Assembly: GCF_002150735.1 (NCBI RefSeq)
Contig: NZ_MUKA01000054.1
Coordinates: forward strand, 1 to 64,000
From: Streptomyces africanus
GTDB lineage: Bacteria; Actinomycetota; Actinomycetes; Streptomycetales; Streptomycetaceae
Direction: 5' to 3'
DNA: 64,000 bases
The notes below the pieces were generated by a model. The model made no database searches and was not told the DNA's origin. It worked only from the letters and a program-made list of their open reading frames with translations. The translations under genes were made by a program, and so were the position numbers. Positions 44,347 through 52,054 of the stretch are shown here, in pieces. Each line of letters opens with the position of its first letter. Within the stretch, counting starts at the first letter, position 1.

Positions 44347-45245
44347 GCGACATGAGCGACCAGGCCGGCGCCGAGGGCTCCGCCGCGCCCGGCGTCGTCC
44401 TGCTCGTGTCGCGGGCCCGGGGGCTCGCCCGGGCGGGCGAACTGGAGGACGCCCTACGGCTGTTGCGGGAGGCCGAGGCCACCGAACCCGGCACCCATCG
44501 GGACGTGCTCGACCTGCGGGCGCGGGTGCACGCACAGCGCGGGGAGACGGCCGAGGCGGCGGAGTGCTGGCGACGGGTCCTGGCCCGGCACCCGGACGAC
44601 CCGGCGGCCCGAGCGGGACTCGCCCGGCTCGGCCGCACCGGGCCGGTGGCGGCGCTCGGCCGGCACCGCGCCCGTACGGCCCTGGTCGCGGCGGCGTGCG
44701 TGACCGCCGTCGCGGTGGGCGTGCTCACCACCCTGGACGGCCCACGCCCGGCCCGAGCGGACACGGACCGGGCGGCGGGCGGCCGGCAGATCCCCGGTGC
44801 GGGCGGTACCGCCGACGCCGGGCAGGACAAGGACCAGGCCGAAGCCCGTCGGGCCGCCGCGCTCGCCGATGACCTGCGCGCACCCGGTCTGCGCGTCACC
44901 GTGCACGGCGGGTCCGTCGAAGTCGCCTTCGCCCAGGGGCTGTTCTCCGAAGGCGCCCGACTCACCCCGGCGGGAGCCCGTCACCTGGCCCTGCTCGGTG
45001 AGCGGCTGGCCGGGCGGCACCTGTCCGTCACCGTGCACGGCCACGCGGCCACCGTCCCCGGCGCCCCGCGCAGCGGCGGTTCCGTCGTCGCGCTGTGGCG
45101 CGCCCTGGTCGCCGCCCGCGAACTCGGCGCCGCGAGCGGCGAACCCCTCACGGCGTTCACCACGGACAGCGCGGACCAGCGCGACGCCCCGTACCCGGAC
45201 CCGGCCCGCAACCGCACGGTCACCCTCGTGATCTCACCTGGCTAG
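44343..45245 (+). CDS. TPR and OmpA-like membrane protein
   Basis: A 300-residue single-pass protein. Residues ~15-95 look like TPR repeats (ARAGELEDALRLLREAEATE, RGETAEAAECWRRVLARHP). A membrane segment spans ~112-131. The outside part ends in an OmpA-like segment (FSEGARLTPAGARHLALLGE ... RNRTVTLVI), a possible cell-wall-binding fold. GTG 44343 overlaps the Hsp70 stop, so it belongs to the same operon. It may link the chaperone system to the envelope. Confidence 0.7.
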   Translation: MSDMSDQAGAEGSAAPGVVLLVSRARGLARAGELEDALRLLREAEATEPGTHRDVLDLRARVHAQRGETAEAAECWRRVLARHPDDPAARAGLARLGRTGPVAALGRHRARTALVAAACVTAVAVGVLTTLDGPRPARADTDRAAGGRQIPGAGGTADAGQDKDQAEARRAAALADDLRAPGLRVTVHGGSVEVAFAQGLFSEGARLTPAGARHLALLGERLAGRHLSVTVHGHAATVPGAPRSGGSVVALWRALVAARELGAASGEPLTAFTTDSADQRDAPYPDPARNRTVTLVISPG

Positions 45246-46051
45246 GGCTGTGCGGGCGACCCGTCCTGGAGTTCCGGAGTGCCGGGGGTGTCGTCCATCA
45301 GGTCGAGGTCCGGCGGCACCAGCGTCGTCGACTCGACCAGGCCCTTGAGCAGGTTGTGCAGCAGCGTGTTGTCGTAGGGCCGCCGCTCCTCCGTCTTGTC
45401 GTGCACCAGCGGGTACTTGAAGCCGGTGCCGTGCAGGCGGTGGCGTACCACCTCGATGCGGTGCTCGATCCTGCGTTCCGTCCAGTTGCCGTCCGGACGC
45501 AGGTGGACGAGCTGCCGGGCGGCCATGGAGTACGTCAGGGGGCGTGGGTCCTCCTCGTACAGCAGGTACCGCTGGCCGAGGACGACCAGCAGCAGCCGTT
45601 CGTCGTCGTCGAGCGCCCAGGTCTCCGGCCGCAGGGTCGCGGCCGGGCGGCGCGACACCGGCCCCTGGTCGTCGTGGTCGGCCACGTACAGCTCGATCAG
45701 GTGCTCGCGGTAGCCGGAGCCCTTCACGAACAGCGGGGTGTAGCCGGTGGCGAGGGGGAGCGGCTCGGTGGTGGTGTGCATCATCCGGCCGCGCGGCAGC
45801 CGCACCAGCTGCCGCCCGGTGTTGCGCAGCCACCACTGCCCGCGCAGGTACGTCAGTTCCCCGTGCCGGCGGCTCACCCGCAGGTCGTCCACGCCGACCT
45901 CCAGGTCCACGTCCGGCCGCTCGCCCCGCCCGAAGCGGACGGTCAGTCCCGGACGCGGCGGGGCACACAGGTCGCCGGTGACCGTGCGCGCGTGCAGGGT
46001 TCCGGGCGCGGTGGGCGCGACACCGCGCGCGAGGCTGGCGGAGAAGGTCAT
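45242..46051 (-). CDS. FHA-domain protein
   Basis: A 269-residue protein with an FHA phosphothreonine-binding domain at ~30-100 (VRFGRGERPDVDLEVGVDDL, RVSRRHGELTYLRGQWWLRN). The C-terminal part has a winged-helix-like segment (YSMAARQLVHLRPDGNW, RRIEHRIEVVRHRL), which may be regulatory. It is transcribed towards the chaperone cluster and lies next to a Ser/Thr kinase, a probable functional partner. ATG 46051 follows GAGGAG; a longer frame from 46123 would add residues encoded by a short direct repeat. Confidence 0.82.
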   Translation of the reverse strand: MTFSASLARGVAPTAPGTLHARTVTGDLCAPPRPGLTVRFGRGERPDVDLEVGVDDLRVSRRHGELTYLRGQWWLRNTGRQLVRLPRGRMMHTTTEPLPLATGYTPLFVKGSGYREHLIELYVADHDDQGPVSRRPAATLRPETWALDDDERLLLVVLGQRYLLYEEDPRPLTYSMAARQLVHLRPDGNWTERRIEHRIEVVRHRLHGTGFKYPLVHDKTEERRPYDNTLLHNLLKGLVESTTLVPPDLDLMDDTPGTPELQDGSPAQP

Positions 46052-46082
46052 CGCTGGTCTCCTCGGTGCGTGGGCGTGCAAC

Positions 46083-46111
46083 TCGTCCTGCGACTCGTCC
46101 TGCGACTCGTA
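46083..46111. repeat. Short tandem repeat of GACTCGTCCTGC
   Basis: About two and a half copies of a 12-nt unit (GACTCGTCCTGC) lie just upstream of the FHA gene start. They would encode a repeated ESQD if translation began earlier. No function is assigned. Confidence 0.5.
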
Positions 46112-46132
46112 CGGAATCGGCACGGTGCGGCC

Positions 46133-46154
46133 CCGGCGGGGCGGGCCCCGCCGG
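46133..46154. terminator. Hairpin after the Ser/Thr kinase gene
   Basis: CCGGCGGGGC (46133-46142) and GCCCCGCCGG (46145-46154) form a 10-bp stem with only two loop bases as written (the real loop would open a little). It is about 60 nt past the kinase stop on the leftward strand. Confidence 0.55.
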
Positions 46155-46210
46155 ACGTACCCGTCAGCGTGGCCCGACCCGCTCGGGACCCCTCCCCATG
46201 GCTTCGGGGA

Positions 46211-48196
46211 TCAGCGCGTTCGCAGCTTCGCTGACGCGGAGGCGGCGAGCTCCGTGGCCAGATGGCACAGTTCGCCGCTGGACCGCTGCCCGCCGACGTG
46301 CAGCCGCAGCATCTCGACGGCCGTCTCGGCGTCCCGGCCACCGTACTCGCGGAACGGGACGAACACCGTGCAGGTGCCCTCGCCGTTGCCCTCCGGTTCG
46401 ACGACGGCGTCGTAGCCGCTGAGCCGGACGATGCGGCCGTTACGCGCGGACTTGGGTTCGTCGCGGAAGAAGGCGATCTCCGCCTCCAGGTCGTCGACGT
46501 CGCTGAACCACTCGCAGTCCCAGCCCGCGACACCGGCCTCCGGCACGTCGGCCCTGATGCCGGGGACGACGGACAGCGCCTCGGCGTCGAGCAGCGCGCA
46601 GGCGCTCCGCCAGGCCAGCGAGGCGGCCGGGTAGGGCGGGGAACGGCGGGGGAGCGGGCCGCGGTTCAGGACCTCGGCCGCGCTGCGGGCGGCGGTGTCG
46701 GCGACCGCGCACAGCGCCGCGGCACCGCCCGCCACCGTGCCGTGCCCCACGTCGACACGGACCCCTACGAACATGTCACCGCCGGTGCTGCGGGGGCGGT
46801 CGCTGCCGCCGGCCGCGTCGTCCCGGGACAGCAGCAGCCCGCACTCGCCCTCCTTCGGCGGCGCCTCCCGTACGGCGATGCCCCCGATGGTCCTGACGGG
46901 ATCCGACGCCTCGGGCGGCGAGCCCCGGCGCACCTGGACCGACACGTCGATACGGGACCTGTCGTCCGGGTGGACGAGCACGTCGCAGCGGTCGAAGTTG
47001 CCGTAGTCGACGTCGACTTCGCTCTCCCCGAACCGGTCGAGCGCGTCGGCGTCGGCCAGGGCGCACACGTCGGCGGTGCGCGGATCACCGATCAGGGCCC
47101 GCGTCCCGCCGTTCGAGGGGTCCTTCGGCAGCTGTCTCCCGGCGGACCCACGGGTGCCCTTCCGGCCGTCGCCCGGCTTGTCGCCGTCCCCGGGAAGGGC
47201 GACGAGACTCAGGACGACCGCGGCGCCGACGCCGAGGGCCGCCGCGATCAGGGCCCGGCGCCGCCGCCGCGGGCGCCCGCCGCCGGGCGGGGCGGGCCGG
47301 CCGTCCGGGGCCGGCGTCCGGTGTTCCGCCACGGCCGCCAGCAGCCGCCCGGCCTCGGCCGCATCCGGGCGCTGCCCCGGGTCGCGACGCAGCATGGCGC
47401 CGAGCACGGGGTGGAGGGGGCCCAGCGCATCGGCGTCCATCTCGACGACGCCCTGCTCGGCCTTCCAGTACGTCAGACGGTCCTGGTCCTCCCCGGCGGC
47501 CCCCGCCCCGTCACCGTCCGCCGGGGGCTCGCCGCCGCGCGGCGGGGAACCGGTGACCAGGGCGTGCAGGGTGGCGGCCAGGCAGAACACGTCGGAGGCC
47601 GGCCGGGGGACGTTTCCCCGGGCCAGCTCGGGGGCGGCGTAGTCCGGGGTGAAGCTGTAGGGCCCGTTGGCCGTGATGGTCTCGCCGCCGCCGGCCCGGT
47701 AGGCGGCACCGAAGTCCAGCAGCTTCGCGGCCCCGCGCCGGGTGAGGCCGACGTTGGCGGGCTTGACGTCGCAGTGGACGATGCCCGCCTGGTGCAACGC
47801 GGCGAGCGCGTCGGCGAGCTGGGCCCCGATCCGGGCCACGCGCCCGGGGCTCATGGGCGGCTGCCGGTCGAGGCCGCCGCCGGGCACGTACTCCATGACG
47901 AACCAGTACGTCTCGCCGCCCCCGCCGGTGTCCCCGCCCGTGTCCTCGCCCGAGGGCACCGTGACGACGTCGAACAGCGTCACGACATGGGGGTGATCAC
48001 GGAACTTGGCCAGGGCGCGCGGCTCGCCCAGCAACTGCCGCACCGCGGTCTCGCGGTCGCCCTCGGCCCGCTCCGGCTTCAGCGCGACGTCCTGCCCCAC
48101 CACCGTGTCGTGGGCCAGCCACACGTCGCCGCCGCGCCCTGCGCCGATGACCTCCTTGAGGACATAGCGGCCGGCGAACTCGTCTCCGGGACGCAC
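46211..48196 (-). CDS. Membrane Ser/Thr protein kinase with extracellular domain
   Basis: A 661-residue Pkn-type kinase. The glycine loop is EVIGAGRGGDVWLAHD, the ATP-lysine lies in QDVALKPERA, the catalytic loop is GIVHCDVKPANVGL (Cys for the usual Arg of HRD) and the Mg motif is LLDFGAAY. The kinase domain ends near 270. A membrane segment lies at ~312-332, after a basic stretch. The outer part has repeated Cys residues (DVCALADADALDRFG, RSACALLDAEALS) forming two related lipobox-free DUF3558-like halves. GTG 48196 follows GAGGGGGAG. Probably signals to the adjacent FHA protein and chaperone cluster. Confidence 0.85.
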   Translation of the reverse strand: MRPGDEFAGRYVLKEVIGAGRGGDVWLAHDTVVGQDVALKPERAEGDRETAVRQLLGEPRALAKFRDHPHVVTLFDVVTVPSGEDTGGDTGGGGETYWFVMEYVPGGGLDRQPPMSPGRVARIGAQLADALAALHQAGIVHCDVKPANVGLTRRGAAKLLDFGAAYRAGGGETITANGPYSFTPDYAAPELARGNVPRPASDVFCLAATLHALVTGSPPRGGEPPADGDGAGAAGEDQDRLTYWKAEQGVVEMDADALGPLHPVLGAMLRRDPGQRPDAAEAGRLLAAVAEHRTPAPDGRPAPPGGGRPRRRRRALIAAALGVGAAVVLSLVALPGDGDKPGDGRKGTRGSAGRQLPKDPSNGGTRALIGDPRTADVCALADADALDRFGESEVDVDYGNFDRCDVLVHPDDRSRIDVSVQVRRGSPPEASDPVRTIGGIAVREAPPKEGECGLLLSRDDAAGGSDRPRSTGGDMFVGVRVDVGHGTVAGGAAALCAVADTAARSAAEVLNRGPLPRRSPPYPAASLAWRSACALLDAEALSVVPGIRADVPEAGVAGWDCEWFSDVDDLEAEIAFFRDEPKSARNGRIVRLSGYDAVVEPEGNGEGTCTVFVPFREYGGRDAETAVEMLRLHVGGQRSSGELCHLATELAASASAKLRTR

Positions 48197-48466
48197 GTCG
48201 TTCTCCCCCTCGCATCGGCCCAGAACGCGCGCCGCCACCCTCGCGCGCGTAGAGCGAACCTACTGCGTACAGGGGGCGTTACTCACGGTATCCCCAGAGC
48301 CTCCATCAGCCGCACGCATGCGCGAGCCGACGCCCTGTGACGCGCCGGTGACATTCGGGACGAACCCGTAGCGGGTGAGCAGGGCAACGTATGCGGGGGG
48401 TGGCGGGTCGTAGTGGGTGCAAGGGCTGAAGCCCGCGCGTTCACACGCAGACCCATGGGGGAAAAC

Positions 48467-49096
48467 ATGCAGGTCCGTATCCGAGGCATCCGTACCACCG
48501 TGGCGGCGCTGGCAGCGCTGTCGGCCATGGCCGGTGTCACCGCGGCAGCCCTCCCGGCCGCCGCCGCCACCGCACCGGCTTCCGACGCACCCCGGTTCCT
48601 GGAGCCGGCCGAACTGCCGCCGCACCCGACCTCGCCCTGGTACGCCGGTCAGGTCACCGCGGGTCAGCCGGACCCGCTGCCGGCCTGTGTGGGCGAGGCC
48701 CTGCCGTCCACCGCCTCGTACCGCTCGTACTGGACCGACTACGACACCAACGCCCAGCAGATCACGGTCCAGGAGCGCAGTGTGCAGCGGGCCAAGGACT
48801 TCGCGGCGCTGCTGCGCAAGGACCTCGCCGGCTGCGCGAAGAAGCTGATGCAGCAGGACCCCGACATCACGGCGACGCAGAAGAACTACGGCCGGCTGGA
48901 CGTCGAGGAGGGCGCCTACGTCTACGGCGTCCACACCGCTTCGACGTGGGGTTCCTCCGACATCAACCTGTTCTCGGTCGGCCGCGACGGCACGACCGTG
49001 ACGGTCGTCCGGTGGGGCCAGATGGGCACCTTCCAGCACGCCCAGGTGTCCGACTTCAAGGCCACCACCGTCACGGCGGTCGACAAGCTGCTCTGA
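48467..49096 (+). CDS. Secreted hypothetical protein
   Basis: A 209-residue exported protein. The N-terminus MQVRIRGIRTTVAALAALSA continues through MAGVTAAALPAAAA, a Sec signal. The mature part contains two Cys (DPLPACVGEAL, LAGCAKKLMQ) and a Trp/Gly-rich end. ATG 48467 follows GGGGGAAAAC; ATG 48455 is an alternative. The family is not recognised, but similar sensor-like lipid-free extracellular proteins are common in Streptomyces. It faces the divergent kinase gene. Confidence 0.7.
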   Translation: MQVRIRGIRTTVAALAALSAMAGVTAAALPAAAATAPASDAPRFLEPAELPPHPTSPWYAGQVTAGQPDPLPACVGEALPSTASYRSYWTDYDTNAQQITVQERSVQRAKDFAALLRKDLAGCAKKLMQQDPDITATQKNYGRLDVEEGAYVYGVHTASTWGSSDINLFSVGRDGTTVTVVRWGQMGTFQHAQVSDFKATTVTAVDKLL

Positions 49097-49101
49097 GGGG
49101 C

Positions 49102-49632
49102 TCAGCCAGGACCGTCGTACACGACGAGCCCGTCCTCGCGCAGACGGGCGCCGGGCGTCGGCGCATGAGCGCTGAGGCGCCCGTCGTGCATGAGGTGGTG
49201 CACCGGTACGCCGCGCGCGAGTACCGCGAAGTCGGCGATCAGCCGGCGGTGGCAGCGCCACCAGACCGCCTCGCTGCACATCACGGCGGTACGGACATCC
49301 GCGGCCTCGCGCAGCACCCGGTCCATCGCGGTGACGAACTCGGGGGCGCGGGTGTGGGCGGCGTAGCCGCGGAAGGAGGCGTTGCGCCAGACGGTGTCCG
49401 GGCTGTCCACGGGAGGTGTGCGGAACCCGCCGAGGGCGGGTTCCCACCGGTAGGCGATGCCGAGGCCCGGCATCCACTCGGCGAGCCGCCGCCGCGACAG
49501 ATCGGGGTCGCGGCGGCTGCCGGGAGCGGTCCGCACGTCCACGACGGCCGTGACGCCGGCGTGACCCAGCAGCTCGGCGATCCGGTCCCGGCCGGCGGTG
49601 CTGTGCCCGAAGGTCACCAGGTCCACGTCCAC
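49102..49632 (-). CDS. DUF488 domain-containing protein
   Basis: A 176-residue DUF488 protein. Family marks are VTFGHSTAGRDRIAELL at the N-terminus, VVDVRTAPGSRRDPD, and a later VMCSEAVWWRCHRRLIAD (conserved Cys and HR). The biochemical function of DUF488 is unknown. It ends 6 nt from the convergent secreted-protein gene. Confidence 0.88.
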   Translation of the reverse strand: MDVDLVTFGHSTAGRDRIAELLGHAGVTAVVDVRTAPGSRRDPDLSRRRLAEWMPGLGIAYRWEPALGGFRTPPVDSPDTVWRNASFRGYAAHTRAPEFVTAMDRVLREAADVRTAVMCSEAVWWRCHRRLIADFAVLARGVPVHHLMHDGRLSAHAPTPGARLREDGLVVYDGPG

Positions 49633-49689
49633 AGCCCCGGACTTTCCCGTTCTCGCGGATCCACACGTGCCCCTGGCGGGACAGCGCGG

Positions 49690-50694
49690 TCAGGTCCGAG
49701 CGGGTCCGTAAGGAGCTGTCAGGAAACGCGCTGCGACCGCCAGCCATGCCGCCGCGGCGACGCACACGAGCGGGCGCTCGACGGCCGTCAGGGCGGTCGT
49801 TCCTCGTACGGTGGCGAGCTGGGCGGTGGCCGTGGTGTACATGCCCAGGGGGAAGACGATGCACCAGAGGGTGAGGTCGTAGGGGAGGGGAACGCGGTGG
49901 TACAGGTGCCGCCACACCCCTGCGGCCAGCAAAGGGACGATCAGCACCGTGGCCCAGGACCACAGGACGGTGACCGCGGTGTCGAGAGGGACTCGGGCGG
50001 GGCGAGGCAAGAGCCGTTCAGATGTGATCAGTTGGGCGCCCGCGAGGGTGCTGATGGCGGCGGCACCCATGGTGATCCAGTAGGTGGGCGCCAGGTGCGC
50101 CGCCTCGGGCGGATCGCGCAGCAGCCGAAGGACGACCGAGGTGAGGGTGACCGTGTACATGAGGACCCCGGTCGCCCAGAGCGCGAGGGTGGCCGTGATG
50201 ACGGCACGACCGGGGTGCAGGCCGACGACGGTGAGGGCAAGGGCCTGCAGGCCGACGGTGGCCAGAAACCAGGTGCCGTCGGCGTACCGCAGCATGGTGC
50301 GTCCACCCGAGCGCGCGAGGGCGACGGCCGCGCCGGCCAAGGCCGTCCACACGACCGCCGCGACGCAGAGCAGGGCGTAGGCGGCGCCTCGGGTGGGGCC
50401 GTGGACGAGCCGCGTGGCTAGGACCCCGCTGGCGGCGACGAACGTGAAGTGGCCGAAGAGCCGGGCCGGGTCGCGGAGTTCCGCCCTGAGGGCGTCCCGG
50501 TGGTGGAGTGCCTTGAGGACGGTGGCGGCCAGGAGTGTGACGTAGGCGGCCACCGCGATGCCGAGCAGCAGGGCGGACGTCGTACGTGCGTCGGACTGCG
50601 CCAGGACACGGGAGACGGCGCCGGTGGCCATCACGGGCGCGAAGCAGGCCGGGGGAAGCCGTCGGCACCGGTCGAGGAGCGCCGGCCGCGTCAC
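49690..50694 (-). CDS. SLAC1/TehA (TDT)-family transporter, last gene of the nar operon
   Basis: A 334-residue membrane protein with about ten hydrophobic segments (for example LLGIAVAAYVTLLAATVLKA and LWCIVFPLGMYTTATAQL, the latter typical of the family). TDT proteins are anion channels or dicarboxylate/tellurite transporters. Plant SLAC1 conducts nitrate. GTG 50694 overlaps the narI stop (GTGA), so it is translated with the nitrate reductase. It may supply or release nitrate/nitrite; no NarK gene is present here. Frames extending upstream through narI/narJ are not real. Confidence 0.85.
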   Translation of the reverse strand: MTRPALLDRCRRLPPACFAPVMATGAVSRVLAQSDARTTSALLLGIAVAAYVTLLAATVLKALHHRDALRAELRDPARLFGHFTFVAASGVLATRLVHGPTRGAAYALLCVAAVVWTALAGAAVALARSGGRTMLRYADGTWFLATVGLQALALTVVGLHPGRAVITATLALWATGVLMYTVTLTSVVLRLLRDPPEAAHLAPTYWITMGAAAISTLAGAQLITSERLLPRPARVPLDTAVTVLWSWATVLIVPLLAAGVWRHLYHRVPLPYDLTLWCIVFPLGMYTTATAQLATVRGTTALTAVERPLVCVAAAAWLAVAARFLTAPYGPART

Positions 50695-51434
50695 CGGCGT
50701 ACGGCGGCGGGCGGTGCCGGCTGCTGACCCGGCCGGTGCGCGGTCGGGGCGCGCCGCGTGCCGCGGGAGCGGTAGACGACATAGGGGCGGGCCAGGTAAC
50801 CGAGGGGTGCGGTGAAGGCGTGGACGAGGCGGCTGAAGGGCCACAGCGCGAACAGGGCCATGGCGAGCAGGGCGTGGACCTGGTAGGCGAGCGGTGCGTG
50901 GGCCATGGCGGGCACGTTCGGGTCGAGGGTGAACAGGGAGCGGAACCACAGCGAGACGCCGAGGCGGTAGTCGTAGGGGTGCGGTCGGAGAGTGGTGGCC
51001 GTGGCGGTGAGTCCTGCCAGCAGGACGCAGACCAGGATCGGGTAGACGGCGCGGTCGCTGCGGCTGGTCGCGGCCCGGACGGCGGGCACGCGCAGCCGCC
51101 GGTGGAGGAGGATCGCCAGGCCGGCGAGGGTGGCGAGGCCCGCGGTGCCGCCGACGATCAGGGCGTTGGCGTGGTACAGCCTCTCGTGCACATGGACGCG
51201 TTCGGTGAACGACTCGGGTACGAGCAGGCCGATGACGTGCCCGGCCGCCACGAACAGCAGCCCGTAGTGGAACAGCGGGCCTCCGATGCTCAGCAGGCGG
51301 TGTTCGTGCAGCTGGCTGGAGCGGGTGGTGAAGCCGAACCGGTCGTAGCGGTAACGCCAGGCGGTACCGGCGACCAGGACGGTGAGGACGAGATAGGGCA
51401 GTACGCCCCACAGGGCGATGTGGAGATGGTTCAC
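50691..51434 (-). CDS. narI: Respiratory nitrate reductase gamma subunit, cytochrome b
   Basis: A 247-residue membrane subunit with five hydrophobic segments that binds two b-hemes and takes electrons from menaquinol. Candidate heme histidines are in LFHYGLLFVAAGHVIGL and YQVHALLAMALFALWPFSRLVHA, as in NarI. GTG 51434 overlaps the narJ stop; its stop overlaps the transporter start. It has an Arg/Pro-rich cytoplasmic tail. Confidence 0.93.
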   Translation of the reverse strand: MNHLHIALWGVLPYLVLTVLVAGTAWRYRYDRFGFTTRSSQLHEHRLLSIGGPLFHYGLLFVAAGHVIGLLVPESFTERVHVHERLYHANALIVGGTAGLATLAGLAILLHRRLRVPAVRAATSRSDRAVYPILVCVLLAGLTATATTLRPHPYDYRLGVSLWFRSLFTLDPNVPAMAHAPLAYQVHALLAMALFALWPFSRLVHAFTAPLGYLARPYVVYRSRGTRRAPTAHRPGQQPAPPAAVRR

Positions 51435-52054
51435 CGGGAAGTCTCCTCGACGTGCGGGACCGTCGGGCGCGCGGGAAAGGGCAGCAGGCCGACGGACTCG
51501 GTGGGCGGGCCGGAGCGGGCCAGGCGCAGGGCGGCGGCGCGATCGGCGGGGGAAGCGCCGGGCAGGGTGCCGCAGACCGCTTCCAGGATGTCGGCGTAGG
51601 GGCTGCGGTGCTCGTGCAGCGCGAGGCGGAGGAGTTCCAGTGCCGCGCGGTGATCCTGCAAGGCCCTGCGGCCCGGCTCGGGGCAGCGGGCGGCGAACTC
51701 CAGGGCCAGGGGCAGGAAGTCGGGCAGTTCGTCGGCGGGCGGCTGCCAGCCGTGCGCGCGGTACAGCTCACGCCAGTCCAGCAGCGACCGGCCGCGGCGG
51801 CGGGTGTCACCGTCCGTGTAGTAGGTCAGGTGCAGGGTGCGCCGCCGGCTGCGGTCGAACGTGGTCACATAGCGGGCCGACAACTCCAGGGCGGATACGC
51901 CCGTGACGGCCGCGCAGAACCGTGTCAGCGGCTCGGCCTGCGCGCGTGGCACGCCGCCCAGGGCGTCCGTGACCAGGTGCAGACGGCGGGGCCAGTCCCG
52001 GTCGGGGTGGAGCAGGAGCAGCGAGGCCGCCTGGTGGATCAGTGCCGTGCTCAC
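51431..52054 (-). CDS. narJ: Nitrate reductase molybdenum cofactor assembly chaperone
   Basis: A 207-residue TorD-like chaperone needed for cofactor insertion into NarG. Recognisable are ARYVTTFDRSRRRTLHLTYY, TDGDTRRRGRSLLDW and DELPDFLPLALEFAA. GTG 52054 overlaps the narH stop by four bases. It is not part of the mature enzyme. Confidence 0.92.
   Translation of the reverse strand: MSTALIHQAASLLLLHPDRDWPRRLHLVTDALGGVPRAQAEPLTRFCAAVTGVSALELSARYVTTFDRSRRRTLHLTYYTDGDTRRRGRSLLDWRELYRAHGWQPPADELPDFLPLALEFAARCPEPGRRALQDHRAALELLRLALHEHRSPYADILEAVCGTLPGASPADRAAALRLARSGPPTESVGLLPFPARPTVPHVEETSR

Noticed and set aside
46083-46111. Possible CRISPR-like repeat
   Set aside because: Only a 12-nt tandem unit without spacers; no cas genes.
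50695-51810. Extension of the transporter frame upstream through narI and narJ
   Set aside because: GTG 50694 overlapping the narI stop is the natural start; the extension is out of phase with narI and narJ.
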